A stretch of DNA of 64,000 nt from Drosophila pseudoobscura. Taxonomy: Eukaryota; Arthropoda; Insecta; Diptera; Drosophilidae. The notes under the pieces are model-generated. The model made no database searches. It saw nothing but the letters and a program-made list of their open reading frames with translations, and had not been told where the DNA came from. Positions 33,649-46,870 of the stretch are shown here, one piece after another (position 1 is the first letter of the stretch; each line of letters starts with the position of its first letter). The stretch is from positions 16,501,001 to 16,565,000 of the forward strand of contig NC_046683.1 of assembly GCF_009870125.1 (NCBI RefSeq), given 5' to 3'. The position numbers and the translations under genes are program-made.

Positions 33649-33690
33649 TCTTACCTGTAAAGAAAGAGAGCAAAAGAGGAAAGGGTAAAC
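33649..33690 (-). promoter_or_regulatory. Candidate recursive splice site (ratchet point 1)
   Basis: On the minus strand an almost pure pyrimidine run ends in CTTTCTTTACAG and is directly followed by GTAAGATAAC, so a strong 3' splice site abuts a strong 5' splice site (junction 33655/33654). This is the zero-nucleotide exon signature described for long Drosophila introns. It lies 20,294 bp from the Drak exon acceptor at 13361. Use is not shown. Confidence 0.6.
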
Positions 33691-35117
33691 ATTAATACAA
33701 TTGTTATTCGAGACGAGATCTTGTTTCCTCCTCCTCTGCCTCTACGAGTAATCATCGTCAATGACAATTTCTTATCAACAGAAGAAACAGAATGGAGCAA
33801 CGACAACGACTATTAGATGGGAGCCCGCATTGCGTGAGCATTGGTTGTTGTTGTTTCTTGTCCTCAATTTGCGTAAAATGGCACAACGAAATAAATTAAA
33901 ATGCAGCAACAGTAGTCGCTGTCGGGTCCGCCTCAAGTCGGTCTCACAGTTCTGTTTCCTCCTCCACCCCAGCGAGGATCGAGTGGGGTCAGAGAGAGAG
34001 AGAGAGACAGAGAGAGAGAGCGAGAGAGAGGCGTGACGATAACAAAACAAACAAATGTCGCTCTGGGTATTGTTATCGAAAAAGAAAAACAAGCAAAGAA
34101 AATGGAAAAATGAATCAAAACGCACCTAAGAATACACTACACGCATCAGGCACATGACATTTATGTTGTTTACTATTTTTGGGCAATTCTCTAAGCATTC
34201 CGCTGGAAAATCACTGGAAAATAATCCTACAAGAATTTCCTTTCATTTAAGGAAATCTCTCTTAGAATTTTCCAAAAACTAGGCAGTACGAGAGCCAAAA
34301 AGAAAGGAATTCCTTATAATTTTCAAACATTTGAAGACTCGAAGGGCCCTAAAAAAATAATTGAATTTTTCTTTTGGCCTGGGGGGCTGCGAGTGTGGGT
34401 CATTGGGGATGGGGGAATGGGGGGAGGCGGTGATAAGATGAAGAGAAGCCATGGCCTAGCTTCGCTGCTCATATCTCGTATCTCACCCCGCACCCAAGGC
34501 TCCCTTTATCGCTGTTCTTCTGGTGGGTGCTTCCCCCCACTCCACTCCACCCCCCGTCAGCGATTGCTGTTGTTGTTCTGCTTGATTTGTAGACGTTTTT
34601 CTTTTTTTGTAATTTGCATTTAGCAACGGCTGCCCCCAAGCAATCCAGCAACAGAAACAGCCACAGCCAGAGCCACAGCCACAGACGAATGTCCGCTCGT
34701 TATGTCGTCGTGTCGGCAATAGTTCAAAAGAGTTGTCTTTTATTTTCAATTTAAATAAAAAATACATAATAAAAAAAAAGCAAAAAACAAGAAACAAGAA
34801 ACGAGAGTTAGATGCGATTTGTATTTATTTTAGAATGAAACTTTGGATACCCTGGCAGAACTGCCTCACCCCCCCCCCAAAAAGAGTCCTCACGAGGGAA
34901 TCATTTTTTGAATTTGGACAACTGCAGTATTTTTGTTGTTTTTTCTACGACTGAAGCCACGCCCTCGACACGTGTGCGACCACCCGCGAAAAAAAATATA
35001 AATTAGCGACTGAAAACGCGGCCAAAACGCAGCGGGTAATAGCGGGGCTGAAGAGCACACAGTAAACCCTCGATTGAGGCGAAGAAAAGCCGGAAAATTT
35101 GAGCCAGTAATTGTAGG
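33691..35117. other. Unique intron DNA
   Basis: A GA tract lies at 33990-34030, and a CCACAGCCAGAGCCACAG run near 34660-34685. No supported gene. Confidence 0.5.
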
Positions 35118-35670
35118 TGGACTTCAATTTTAATTCCAATTTTTTTAATACTAATCTCTAAAAAAAAAACTTTTTTAAAAAAATTTGTATTTTTAAATTA
35201 CTAAAAAATGTTGAAAATTATTTAAAATTTTTGTATAAAAAATGTTATAAAAAAAATGTTAAAAAAAAATTTATACTCCAATTCTAATTCCAATTTTTGT
35301 ATTACTAAAATCTAAAAAAAATTGTATTTTTAATAATTTTTATTTTATAATTATTTAAAATCTTTCAAAAAATTATTTTTTTTTATAAAAAAAAAATTAT
35401 AAAGAAAATTTAGAAAAAGGGTTGACTCCAATTCTCATTCCAATTTTTATAATACTAAAATCTAAAAAAAAAATGTATTTTTAATCATTTTTATTTTATA
35501 GTTATTTAAAATCATTCAAAAAATTATTTATTTTATAAACAAAAAAAATGTATTAAGAAAATTTATAAATATGGTAGGATGACTTCAATTCTAATTCCAA
35601 TTTTTATAATACTAAATACTAAAAAAAAAAATATTTTAATAATTTGAAAATTATATAAAATCAGTTTAAA
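35118..35670. repeat. About 154-bp AT-rich tandem repeat, four copies
   Basis: The marker ACTYCAATTCTAATTCCAAT starts at 35121, 35275, 35425 and 35582, giving periods of 154, 150 and 157 bp. Between markers the units are A/T homopolymers. It looks like an AT-rich block that has been duplicated as a unit. Confidence 0.9.
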
Positions 35671-38029
35671 AAAAAAATAAAAATAAGAATAGTATGTTCC
35701 AGGATACCTGGTGCAAAAATCTAATTTTTTCTCGCTTGAAACTCATCTCTGATTTGCTATTGGCCTTCGCCGATAGGCAGTTTCCACTGTGGCCTGCATT
35801 TTGGGTAGTCTCAAGCCACAGACAAGACAGCAGCCATCGGCTGGCTGGCGGGTGAGCGGGTGGCCTGCTTCGATTGTGCAATGCGGCAGCGGCACCGGCG
35901 CCGTTTTTTAGTGGAGATGCAAACCACTTAAGGTCATCCACAAAACCGCTTCCGCCAAGGCATGTGTGGGCGGACGAGAGAGTACGAGAGAGAGAGAGAG
36001 GCGAAGAGGTGGCAAAAAGATAATTAATGGCACCACTTCAATGCAATTATTGCATAAATATATTGTTAAGACAATAAATATTGCCTGCACATTAATCGGC
36101 CGCCGATGTTGGCGGCAAATAAACAAAGGCTGCCAGTGCCACTCGCTGTTTTAGTCGCTATCGCTGTTTTAGTCGCTAATGCATTCGCTTCCACTATCAC
36201 TAATCGTAGTCGCAGTCGCAGTAGCAGTTTCTCGCTGTCACTGTTGCAGTGGCCAGAGGGGCATAAAGGCTTAAACGACTTTAAGGCAGCGACGAGGAAC
36301 GAAAAGCGTTTTTGCACGCGTCTAAAAACGCTTTCAAAACGCTCCGGCAGTTTGTTCTAATACGAGCGGCCTTTACAGGGGGGGAAAGGGGGGTAATAAC
36401 TAACTGTAATTAACTGCAAATGTTGTGGCTGCCTCGTTTGGGGTTTTTTGTTTTGTTTTTGGTTGAATGATTCACAAGTGATTCATAAAAATGGGAATTT
36501 GAGTATTAGCCACGCAAATATTCCGTTTTTATTCATTGCGGGTCCATTCTTCCATTCCGATTGAGCACATCCTTGATCTCCACTCTGCTCTGGCTTTCCC
36601 TCGGCTGTAATTGGGTCAAAGTTGTCCCATCACCCGCCCACATCCCGTCCATTTCCATCCATCGATGGGAGGGCTTTCCGCGTGCGAAAATTCAATTTGT
36701 TTCCCTCTATTCCGCATCGGGGTTTAATCCGGGTACGGGCTCTGACTCACTCCATTTCCTCGTTTATTGTATCTGTATCTTTTGCATGCATAAATCAATG
36801 CTCCGAGCAGCCATAGAGCTCCATGGGCCCTGGGGCAGGAGGATCATTCCATGGGCAAACAAATTGAAAGCCTTTCGTCGGTTCGCCAGTTTCGACTTTT
36901 CTTTTTTTTTTTTGGGGTAGAGCTTTCCCGCCCCAAAGCCCCCTCCCGAACCCCCGACCCCCCTTTCTACTCCTCTGGCGCACAAAACGTGTTTGCATCG
37001 ATGTCTATGGAATTTTCTAGCCCCCCCTGTGGGGGTGGGGGCTTTGGCGGGGAGGCGGCGGTCCAACAATTTATTGAACGTTTAAGTTTATAAGTTAAAA
37101 AGCTAATTGAAGTTTGACGTTGCAAACAACTGGGCAACTGAAAACCGCATTAAATCATGAGCTGACGCTGCCTGGCGGTTTCTGTCGCGAGCGCGTTTAT
37201 TCTGCATCGATGTTGTGGCTGTTGCGGCGCCACAACACAAATGTTGCCCCGTTTTGGGGCGAACACGGAAAAAGGCAATGATCAAGAGTCTCCACTATCT
37301 ACATTTGGTATCTTTTTGTCGATACAGAGAGAGAGACAGAATCGCGCGCGCGCGCGCTCATTGCCTTTGATCGCGTTTTCCGCGCGATTGTGTGCGCGGG
37401 TGGCGGTATTGACGCGCCAAAACGCGCGCGCAAAACGCTAGCGTTTCTAGCCGCCCCATAAGCGGAGGGCCAAACAAAATATGGCAATTCCAATTGCAAT
37501 TTCATATTTATACGAGTGTATTCCGATTCGATCTATGATTTATCATTTTATTACTTTTTTTTTTTGTTGTCCCCTCCCCCCCCCCGTCCGTTCCTGCTGC
37601 TCTGTAACCCGCTTTGGAGCGTTTTAATGGCGACTAATTTGACACTGGAACACGCCCGAGCGTCATCTCGTCACTGACTGCCTCTCTCTCTCTCCCTCCC
37701 GCTCTGTCTGTCTGTCTCTCTTTCTCTGATTGGCTGTCAAATCCGACTTCCATAGCCACTCGACACATTTCACAATTGATCTGTGGCAGGCACCCCCTCT
37801 ATCCCCAGTCCCCTGGCCCCTGTCCCAGTGCCCGTTCTATTTAGCATTTGCATGTAAATTATGCTAATTAAAACTAGACAAAACACATTCATAAGACACT
37901 TATTTGCTTAGGTGTTTGTCTGGCTCTGTCTCTGGTGTTCGGAAGATTTCTTTTCAAGAAAAAATAATAAAAAACAAGACTTTGGCTTCGGCTTTTCCAT
38001 ACACTCGGCGCAAAAATGGCACAGAAATT
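35671..38029. other. Unique intron DNA with a CpG cluster
   Basis: A GA tract lies at 35976-36002 and (CT)n near 37682-37696. A CG-dense patch at 37180-37445 includes (CG)7 at 37343-37357 and several GCGCGC words, rare in this intron. No coding exon was recognised. Confidence 0.45.
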
Positions 38030-38830
38030 AAATATTTAATATAATTTTATATAATTTTATAAAATCAAGAATCAAATTCCAAATCACATGCGAAAAAACA
38101 CCTTTTCTTTGTACAATTGTCACTACATTTTTTATTTTATTTTATTTCTCCGTTATAATTTTTTATATTAAAATAAAAAATTACCCCCCAAAAAAATATA
38201 TACACATTTTTTCAAACAAATTTAAAGAATTTTTTCTCTGAGCGCATACAAAATAAATATTCAATTTATTTCGTATAAAAAAAACATATTCCAATCGAAT
38301 ATAATAATATATATCGAATATATAAATATTAAAATTTAAGCGCAAAAAAACACTTGCTTTGTAAAATTGTCACTATATTTTTTTATTTTTTTATTATTAG
38401 TATTGTGCTGTGTATTTTTGATTATAAAATAATATCACTGATACAAATTACAAATATAACAATCATAGGAAAAACTACCATAATTAAAAAAAAAAATTAC
38501 ATAAAAAAAATTAAATAAAAACTTTATATCAAGTTCGAATAAAATCCCAAAAACCCAAGCGAAAAAACACCTTTTCTTTTTGTACAATTTTCACTAAATT
38601 TTGCTTTTTTTTAGTTTTTTTTTTTTTTTAGATTTATATGTATTTTTATTCAAATACAAAATTAAAAAAAATATATTTATTTTTTAAACCATATTTCAGG
38701 CATTATTTCTCAGAGTGTATACATAAAAAATAATTCAATTTATTTCGTATAAAAAAAACATATTCCAATCAAATATTTGTATACTAATTTTTTTTAACTT
38801 TTTTTAAATTTCCTCTAAACTTCAGGCCCT
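38030..38830. repeat. About 470-bp AT-rich repeat, two copies plus part
   Basis: One marker (GCGAAAAAACACCTTTTCTT) occurs near 38090 and 38560, with a diverged version near 38340. A second marker (TTCAATTTATTTCGTATAAA) occurs near 38260 and 38730. The common order gives a period near 470 bp. Confidence 0.8.
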
Positions 38831-39886
38831 TGTTTTCTGCGAGTGTATATATAGTATATGCATATGTAGCCCATTTGTAATCAAGATAATGGTTACTTGA
38901 TTTTCCTTTATGGCCACATGTGTCTTGTATGTGTCAATATCATGCGAATCGTTTGATATATTTTCAGTTTTATTCAGCAGATTGTGGACTGTGGATTGTA
39001 TTTCTTTCTAAAGAACTTTCAGATGTATCCGCTTAGATGTAGATTTTCTTACGTCTCGTTTGAAATCTGTTTTCATTTTTGGCTCCAGTTTGAGATTCTA
39101 AAAACTTTTTGCGGTGCCATTTTCATGTTCCGCCTGTCGTTCCTTTTTAGATTGCCAAATCGATGTCGTGTTCGGGCCATAAACAGTCAAAACAGTCACT
39201 CAGTTGTTAGCCAAAGCCAAAGATTTCGATCCCAGTCTTGGCTCTGGCTCTGGCTCTGCTCGATATAGATTTTTTTTTGTTTTTTTGCCACATTTCTTGT
39301 CACGATTCTTTCGGCTACGTGCCAAACTCTTTAAATCCGATTTTAATTAAATATATATATATATATTTTGTATTTTGTATCTGCGAAATGCGCATGGTCG
39401 AAATCAAGTTCAAGGTTGAACCAAAGGCCTTTACACGAATCATTGACACATGCCTTGGCACACGGTCTGGCTTTCAGCTCTTGGGCTTTGTCTTTGTCGT
39501 TGGCTTTCTTTGCTTTTGGCATGGAACAGTTAGAGCCCCCCCCCCCCCCCCCCCCGCCCCCCCAGGGGTCTGCAAATTTGTTGCCTCCATTGTTTCAGGG
39601 AAAGTTTTCTTGGTCTCAGGCTGATTAAGTCATTTGTTCTTGGTCTATAAAGCACGCCCTTCAGCCATTCTGCCCCACTGGCGTTACCAGACGATGGGAA
39701 AGATTCTTTTGATGAGATCAATAATGATCTTTTTGTATAGATTGTGGGAACTCTGCTTCTTTTCTTCCCCCCTGGAGGTGTCCTCAATACATTTTTGGAG
39801 AGTTTCTTTTCATTTTTGTTCTGCTTTTTGGTGTATTCCCAAGAGGATTCTCTTTTATTTCTCACTCTGAGCTAAGGATCCGTTCT
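38831..39886. other. Unique intron DNA with the 19-base poly-C run
   Basis: Poly-C of 19 bases at 39536-39554, then one G and 7 more C. A GGCTCT repeat lies at 39240-39256. No supported gene. Confidence 0.5.
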
Positions 39887-40275
39887 ACATGCATGTCATG
39901 TGCATGATGGGGGGCTCAGCTTTTGCGGAGGGGGCTGCTTATCGATGCTCGACTCGAAGGCCCCAGCGGGTGCCCGAAAACTGCCCGAAAAAAACAACAT
40001 ACATGCATGTGCATGACGGAAGATGAGTTTTTGCATAGAGAGGGGGAAGAAGTGGCCTATCGATGCACGACTCGAAGGCACAAGCGACTGCTGCCATGGA
40101 GAATGCCCGAAAACTGCCCGTCGAAAACAAAATACATGCATGTGCATGACGGGGGCTCTGTTTTTGCATAGGGGATGGTAAGGGGTGGCCTATCGATGCT
40201 CGACTCGAAGGCACAAGCGACTGCCCGACAAAAACAACATACATTGCATGTGCATGACGCGGGCCCAGCTTTTGC
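39887..40275. repeat. About 125-bp tandem repeat, three copies
   Basis: Each unit has CATGCATGTGCATGA, then TTTTGC, TATCGATGC, ACTCGAAGGC and finally GCCCGA. Starts are near 39889, 40001, 40135 and a partial fourth near 40242. Each unit carries one TATCGATG site and one ATGCATGTGCAT palindrome-like core. Confidence 0.9.
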
Positions 40276-42720
40276 TTTCCACCTTTCTAGTAGAAGATCT
40301 CAATCCTTCTACGAAAGTTTAGCTATCGCCCCATATTAAGACCAATCCCCGGTCTCCCCCCTTCCCTCCCCCGCCCCCCCCTCTCTTGTGTCTACAGATT
40401 CGTGTCACAATTAAACGAACAACAAGGACAGGTGTAGGCACAGACAATCCACCGATACATCATTTGTATAAAGAAAGAGCGAAGAAGAGGAGGAAACCAG
40501 AGCTGGACAAAATCAGTGATTCAAAGGCCCGACGGAGCCCGACGGCGAGTGGGTGTCTTGTGGATGTTTTTATACATTTCGTATTTAATCTCTTGTTGAT
40601 CGCTCATTGGGTTTGGGCTTGGGCTTGGGTTTGGGCTTTCTTGTCTGTCTCTGGTGTCAATGATGACACCATATCATCGTCGCCGTGGCTGTCGCCGTCG
40701 CCGTGGCTGACCAAAGTACAGCCCACACAGCACGCAGTCTGGAAAACGCAGCAGAAACAACATTAAAAAAAAAGCGTAACCGATTCGAATCGAAAAATAT
40801 CCAAAATGTATGGCCAGGCAGGGGGGCAAGGGGGCAGGGGAGGCAAGGGGGCCGGGTAACAGGTGGCACGATCGAACCGAAACCGAATATCGACAGAGCG
40901 CGACTCTCGTGCGGTTTTTCTCGTATTTTTTGATTTTGTTAATGCATTTTGACCAAGTTTGTTGTTTAGCAGGCGCCTAAATGGCGGCAAGGTCGTTCAA
41001 GGTAGTCCATAAAAATACAAAACAACAACAACAACAACAGCAGCAACAACAAAAATATATCTGTTCAAGCCAGAGGCATCACATGCTGCGTATACGCAAT
41101 GCAATGTGGGGAGGTGGGGGGAAGAAAGGGGGCTAAAGATTGGAGTGTTTTGGTAGAGAAATCGAGAAAAATCAACGAAGATTCTAGCTCCCGATAGGTC
41201 GTATATCACCAGGCAGATCCCCAGGAAGATTGCAGGCAGATCACAGGAAGATTGCAGGAAGATCACAGGAAGATTGCAGGCAGATCGCAGGCAGATCGCA
41301 AGCAGATCACTGGAAGATCCTCGGCAGATCACCGAAAGAACACAGGCAGATCGCAAGCAGATCCCTGGAAGATCCTCGGCAGATCCCAGACCGATCCCCA
41401 GGCCGAACCCCAGGCCGATCCTCGGCAGATCCCAGGCAGATCCCCAGGCCGATCCCCAGACCGATCCCCAGCCGATCCCAGCCTCAGTTTCTGCAGGCCC
41501 GTCTCCTGTTCCTGTCTTCCCTCCTTTCTCTTTCCAAAAACGATTATTGGATAATCTATAAAAGCGCCAAATCCATAATGATAATCGCCGCACTTCCTTC
41601 CCTTTTCCCCGGCTTTCATCTCATGCTTCGATCGTTCGATCGATCGATCTTTCCCTTGATTATCAATTCCGCAATTCCGTAAATTATCTTGGCCTTGTCC
41701 CACTTGAATATTTCTCGCTCTCCCTCGTCTCTCGCCTCTCGCCTCTCGCTGGGTCTTCCTGCTGTTTTTGGCCTTGGCCTGGACCTGGGACCTGGACCAG
41801 AGAGGACCCCACCCCAGCCCCAATCCGTCCTACGCGGTTCCTCCTTCTACTTTGTGATTGCTCATTGTTTTCTTAATGATTTTGCATTGATATTATTATT
41901 TTTAGTGCGGCATACGATCGGGTATCTGTGGAACTGTGTCTTTCAATTGCCATTTACTGCAGATACTCGTATTCGTACACCGCTGGGGTATTTTTTTTTT
42001 TGGGTCAATAGATTTGAATTCCATGCGGTTTATTGAACTCTTTTTTCCTTTGCTCTCAGAGACAGAGTCCGTGGCCACAATCTCCCGTTGTGTGTGTGTG
42101 TGTGTGTACCTTTCACAAAATACCAACAAAACAAGCCAAAAAAAATACTCCAAAAAAATCTGTGCAAAAAAAGATTATTATTATGCAACAATCGGCTCGA
42201 ATCGAATCGGTTCGGATTCGGATTGCCCGGGAATCATTATAATAAGCAGCTGGGCCATAAAAAAAAAAAACAAAAATCAATTAATTATGAATAAAACATT
42301 TTTCGCAATAAAAAATATATATCCATCAATATAATCTGCACTGCAAGCCATGTATCTGTATCTGCGAGATACACATTACAAGACTCACAGTTGACAGACG
42401 ATAATTGATGGTTATTGCTGTTGTAAGACTACGACTACGACTACGAGAGCCTACGACATGCGACATGCGAGTATCCCCCCCCCCCCCCCACCGACTCCTT
42501 TCCCACTGAGTAATGGAGCGGAAATCTGGAAGTATTTGTGCAGATAGTATCGCCCACGCCTCGAATTCTTCGTATACAATCGGAATAGTACTCGCAGAGT
42601 ATTCCATGGCTATAGAAAGCAGATCTATACCGCTTTTGATACAGCATAATGTAAATAATTATTTTGTTTTCAACCAACACAATGGCTTAAAGATTTTTAT
42701 ACATTTTTTTTACGATTTTC
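40276..42720. other. Unique intron DNA around the 11-bp minisatellite
   Basis: Contains a GGGCAAG-type purine run near 40820-40850, CGATCGATCGATC near 41633-41648, (GT)n near 42090-42108 and poly-C of 15 at 42475-42489. No supported gene. Confidence 0.5.
41210..41490. repeat. 11-bp minisatellite (GATC-containing), about 25 copies
   Basis: The unit is close to CAGATCNCAGG, repeated with an 11-bp period, so GATC or GATT falls once per helical turn. It grades from CAGGAAGATTG units on the left to CCCAGGCCGAT units on the right. Since 33 bp is 11 codons, all three plus-strand frames are open and periodic (ADRKQI.. peptides); these are artefacts. Confidence 0.95.
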
Positions 42721-43600
42721 TTTAATTCGAAAATTTATAATTTATTGAAAGTAAAAACTCATATAAAATTATTATAGTTTATTTATAATATCACTATAAA
42801 AAAATTCATTTTTATTGCCAAAGAAATATAAACAAAAAACATTTTTTGATTGATTTTGAAAATGTATTTTTTTTTTTTAATTTTAATTTATTTTATTATT
42901 ATTATTCATTTATTTTTATATTATTATTATTATTGATTTATTTTATTATTATTTATTTATTATTATTATTTATTTATTATTTTTAATTATTTATTATTAT
43001 TATTTATTTATTATTATTATTTATTTATTGTTATTATTTATTTATTGTTATTATTTATTTATTATTATTATTTATTTATTGTTATTATTTATTTATTATT
43101 ATTATTTGTTTTATTTGATTTATTTCATTATTCATTTCGGTTTTTTTTTTTAATTATTACTATTTATTTTAATATTATTTTTATTTATTTATGATATTGT
43201 TATTTTTTCTGTCATTTAATTTTTTATACTTATTATTTTGTTATTTTTTTTTTATTATTATTATTTGTTTTATATTGATTTATTTCATTATTCATTTCGG
43301 TTTTTTTTTTTAATTATTACTATTTATTTTAATATTATTTATATTTATTTATGATATTGTTATTTTTTCTTTCATTTAATTTTTTATATTTATTATTTTG
43401 TTATTTCTTTTTTTTTATTATTTTTATTACTGTTTTTATTTTTTATATTTATTATTATTATTATGATATTTATTTATTTCATTATTTTTTATATTTATAA
43501 TTATTATTATGATATTTATTTATTTCATTATTTTTTATATTTATTATTATTATTATGATATTTATTTATTTCATTATTTTTCTCTTATTTATTATCAATC
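42721..43600. repeat. AT-rich block with nested TTATTATTATTTATTTA arrays
   Basis: Three layers are visible. First, 17-18-bp TTATTATTATTTATTTA units at about 42890-43115. Second, a 160-bp direct repeat marked by TTCATTTCGGTTTTTTTTTT at 43131 and 43291. Third, three copies of a 46-bp unit containing GATATTTATTTATTTCATTA at 43465, 43511 and 43557. Confidence 0.9.
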
Positions 43601-44574
43601 CGATCTCCAGATTTATATTTCTTGAATACACACTCGAAAGGGTATCAGCAGCTATGCCAGGCATTTTTCTTGTTTTTTAATTGTTTTTTTTTATGGTTTT
43701 ATAGTGACTAAGATGGGAGAACGCGAGCTAGGCGGAGATGTAATAAAAATGAATCTCGACGCTCATTTGCATAAGAAATAAAAAGTTATTATAATGATTA
43801 TAATACGGACGGCCCCCCGCCCCCCCTCGGTCTGGCCTAGGCTTCAATCACCTTCAATCTTCAATCGAAACGCTTGTTAAAAGAATACAAAAATTATCTT
43901 TGAATTATCGCTGATATTTCTTTCAGTCGAAGTTCGTTTTTAAACAAAGGTCACTGTAAACTTGTTTTTGCATTGCCCGATTGATTGATTCACTCATTCA
44001 CTCACTCACTCACTCATTCATTCATCCATTCTCGATCTCTTTCGAGTTTCCTGCTCTTATATAGACGTATCTTTTAATTATTTTCCATGCTACTACAACG
44101 AGTATATTGATGACTAATTAGTCACAATTAAAGCAACATTTCAATTGCAGTTCTCTCTATTTCTCTCTCTCTCTCTCTCTCTCCCTCTCTCTCTCTCTAA
44201 AATGGTCCACAGGAGGCAGACTGTGGGGCAGATGTTGACAGATGATTAACATCATCGCGATGATGATGATGAGTCGTTTTCAATCATGGAATCTGCGTCG
44301 AGTGTAATTAATCGATCGAATTAATCCTCATTTAGCTTTGGTTTCTTCCATAGGCAATATGCAAATTGAGTTACGAAAAGAATTCAAGTTTTTAACAAAC
44401 AATTTTTGTTTGTTTTACTGCTGTGTTTCACTCAGATAAAAAGTACCTCACGGTCTAGATCGCTCTACAGCTCTGGTCGGCAAAAGTATTTGTAATCACA
44501 CCTCAAATTTTAATGCAGCTAAAAAAAACAGCAACAAGCACAGGAAACAGGGATATTATAATAATTTTTGGTAT
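43601..44574. other. Unique intron DNA
   Basis: An ATTCACTCACTCACTC run lies near 43985-44030 and a (CT)n tract at 44158-44200. No supported gene. Confidence 0.5.
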
Positions 44575-44955
44575 ATTATATTTTATATAATTTTTTACGC
44601 TTCAAAGACTCTTTAGCAATTTTTACGGTACATCCATTAAATCCTGATTATAATACAAAATAATAAAAAATAAATATAAAAAAAAGTATAAAAAAATAAG
44701 TATAATAAAAAAATATATATATAAATAAAAATAAATAAATAAAAATAGAATATTAATAAAATAAAAAAATAGAATAGAATAGAAAAAAAAAGAAAAATAC
44801 AAAATAAAAAAAATTAAATAATAAAAAATAAAATAATAAATAATAAAAACAAAAAAAAAATACAAAAAAAAATAATAAAAAAAAATATAAAATAAAAATA
44901 ATAAACAAAACCAAAATATTAAAAAAAAAAAATTAAAAAAAAATATATTCGATTA
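44575..44955. repeat. A-rich block (AATAAAAAATA type)
   Basis: A/T-only sequence with a strong A bias on the plus strand, opposite to most other AT blocks here, which are T-rich. No clear unit. Confidence 0.8.
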
Positions 44956-46254
44956 AATCCATTTTTCCGGTATATTCATTCCTTCAAATTAGTTGAGACA
45001 GCGCATCTCTCTCCTAATGTAACATTGTGGCTGCTCCTCGCATTTCCCGCAGTGTAGCAGTGCACTGTCGCAGCTGTCTTATCTCTTGCTGCTTCATTCC
45101 AATGTGAATTTCCTAACAATCTGACGGCTTGCACGTCCTCCTCACATCTGCACTCTTTCGAGGGTCCATCCATCTGTCTGAGACCCGAGAGAGCGGATGG
45201 AAGGATGGACCCTCGACACATCGGACGATGTGGCCTTGCTCTCTCTCTCTTTCTCTCTCTCTTCTTCCTTCTATCGCTCTCTTTCAGCAGAAAGTCAGAC
45301 GAAGCCCTCTCCTGCTTGCTCTCAGCAAATAACGAGGTGGACTCTTGCCTTGCTGTGGAGTTTCTGTCCTTACTTTGGATCTTCTATTCCCTTATGGCTA
45401 TACATTCGGTTCTTTTGCTCTCCTTTGTCCACCTGTTTTGGGGTCAACCACACTCCGTCCTCTCTGCAGTCTGCTGTCCGACAATCGGCTGACATTTATC
45501 ACTGAATTTTGGGCAGCAATTAGCTACCGAACCACAGCACGCCCCCACACACACAATTATCTGATGATCAGTAGAGGTCACAGTGGCGGGGGGTGGGGGG
45601 TGGCACAGACGATAGTTCAAGAGGCTATTGAACTGCCTGAGTGTGCGATAAGGGATAAGGGGACTTTGTGCTTTGTTCTAAACTAAAAAGAAAACTTTAT
45701 GGAAATCATTTTTGTTTGCTTGACAAAAGAGCGGGCGGGACAGGAGCATAAACCTCAAAATTCTATGTCAATTAACGGTCTTTTGTTTACAAAAACCAAG
45801 AACCAAGAACCCAAGAACAACCTCCGAGAGAGAGAGAGGGAGAGGGAGAGGGAGAGGGAGAGGGAGAATTAAGCAGTCAGAAACCGTCAACGAGAAGAGC
45901 AAACAAAACAAATTGAGAAACGAAACCTACACCGAAAGACCTGTGGATATACCCTTTAAATGTTCGAGAGAAAAAGATATACGAGTGTTCTCTTTCTTCT
46001 AGACTATATTTCTATAATTTCTATTAATTTTATGGATGATATCGTATCGAAAGTCGAATCATTTCTTATGGCAAAACTCTCTCTCTCTGCAACCTTTAAA
46101 CACAAATATGTTTTTTTATAGATTCTAGATTATGCTAAATTTTGTTCGATGATTGATTGGGTTGACATTTTGATCGTGTTGTATGCTCACAGGCTCCTAC
46201 TCTTCAGAGAGCGGCTTGCGCGCTGGAGCTAGAGATATTCACATTTCTCTCAAC
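44956..46254. other. Unique intron DNA
   Basis: A short inverted repeat (AGGGTCCATCC at 45161-45171, GGATGGACCCT at 45202-45212) lies beside a (CT)n run at 45238-45262. A (GGGAGA)n tract is at 45824-45866. No supported gene. Confidence 0.5.
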
Positions 46255-46870
46255 GATTTTATTTATTATTTATTTTTTTAATTCAATTTTAGTATTTATT
46301 TATTTTTTAAATTAAATTTTAGTAGTTATTATTTATTGATTTATTTTATTTATTTATTTTATTTATTTTTTTTTTATTTTTTTTTATTTTTTAATTATTT
46401 TTTGTTATTTATCTATTTTTATTTTTTTATATTTTTTATTTTATTTTTTAAAATTTATTTTTTTATATTTTTTATATTTTTTTTTTAATTTATTTTTTTA
46501 ATTTAATTTTTTTTAAATTTATTTTTTTAATTTAATTTTTTTTAAATTTATTTTTTTTTTAAATTTATTTTTTTTTTAAATTTATTTTTTTTAAATTTAT
46601 TTTTTTTTAAATTTATTTTTTTTAAATTTATTTTTTTTTAATTTATTTTTTTTAAATTTATTTTTTTTAAATTTATTTTTTTTAAATTTATTTTTTTTAA
46701 ATTTATTTTTTTTAAATTTATTTTTGTTTAATTTATTTTTATTTTTATTTATTTGTGTTATATATTTGTATTATTTCATTTTATTATATATTTCTATTAT
46801 ATATTTTTATTATATATTTGTATTATATATTTTTACTATATATTTTTATTATATATTTACTTAAATTATA
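46255..46870. repeat. T-rich array with AAATTTATTTTTTTT units
   Basis: About 15-17-bp units of AAATTTATTTTTTTT are repeated over 46490-46750, then ATATATTTTTATT-type units to 46860. Frames through it are artefacts. Confidence 0.9.

Noticed and set aside
41230..41823. Periodic arginine/aspartate-rich frames on both strands
   Set aside because: Artefact of the 11-bp minisatellite.
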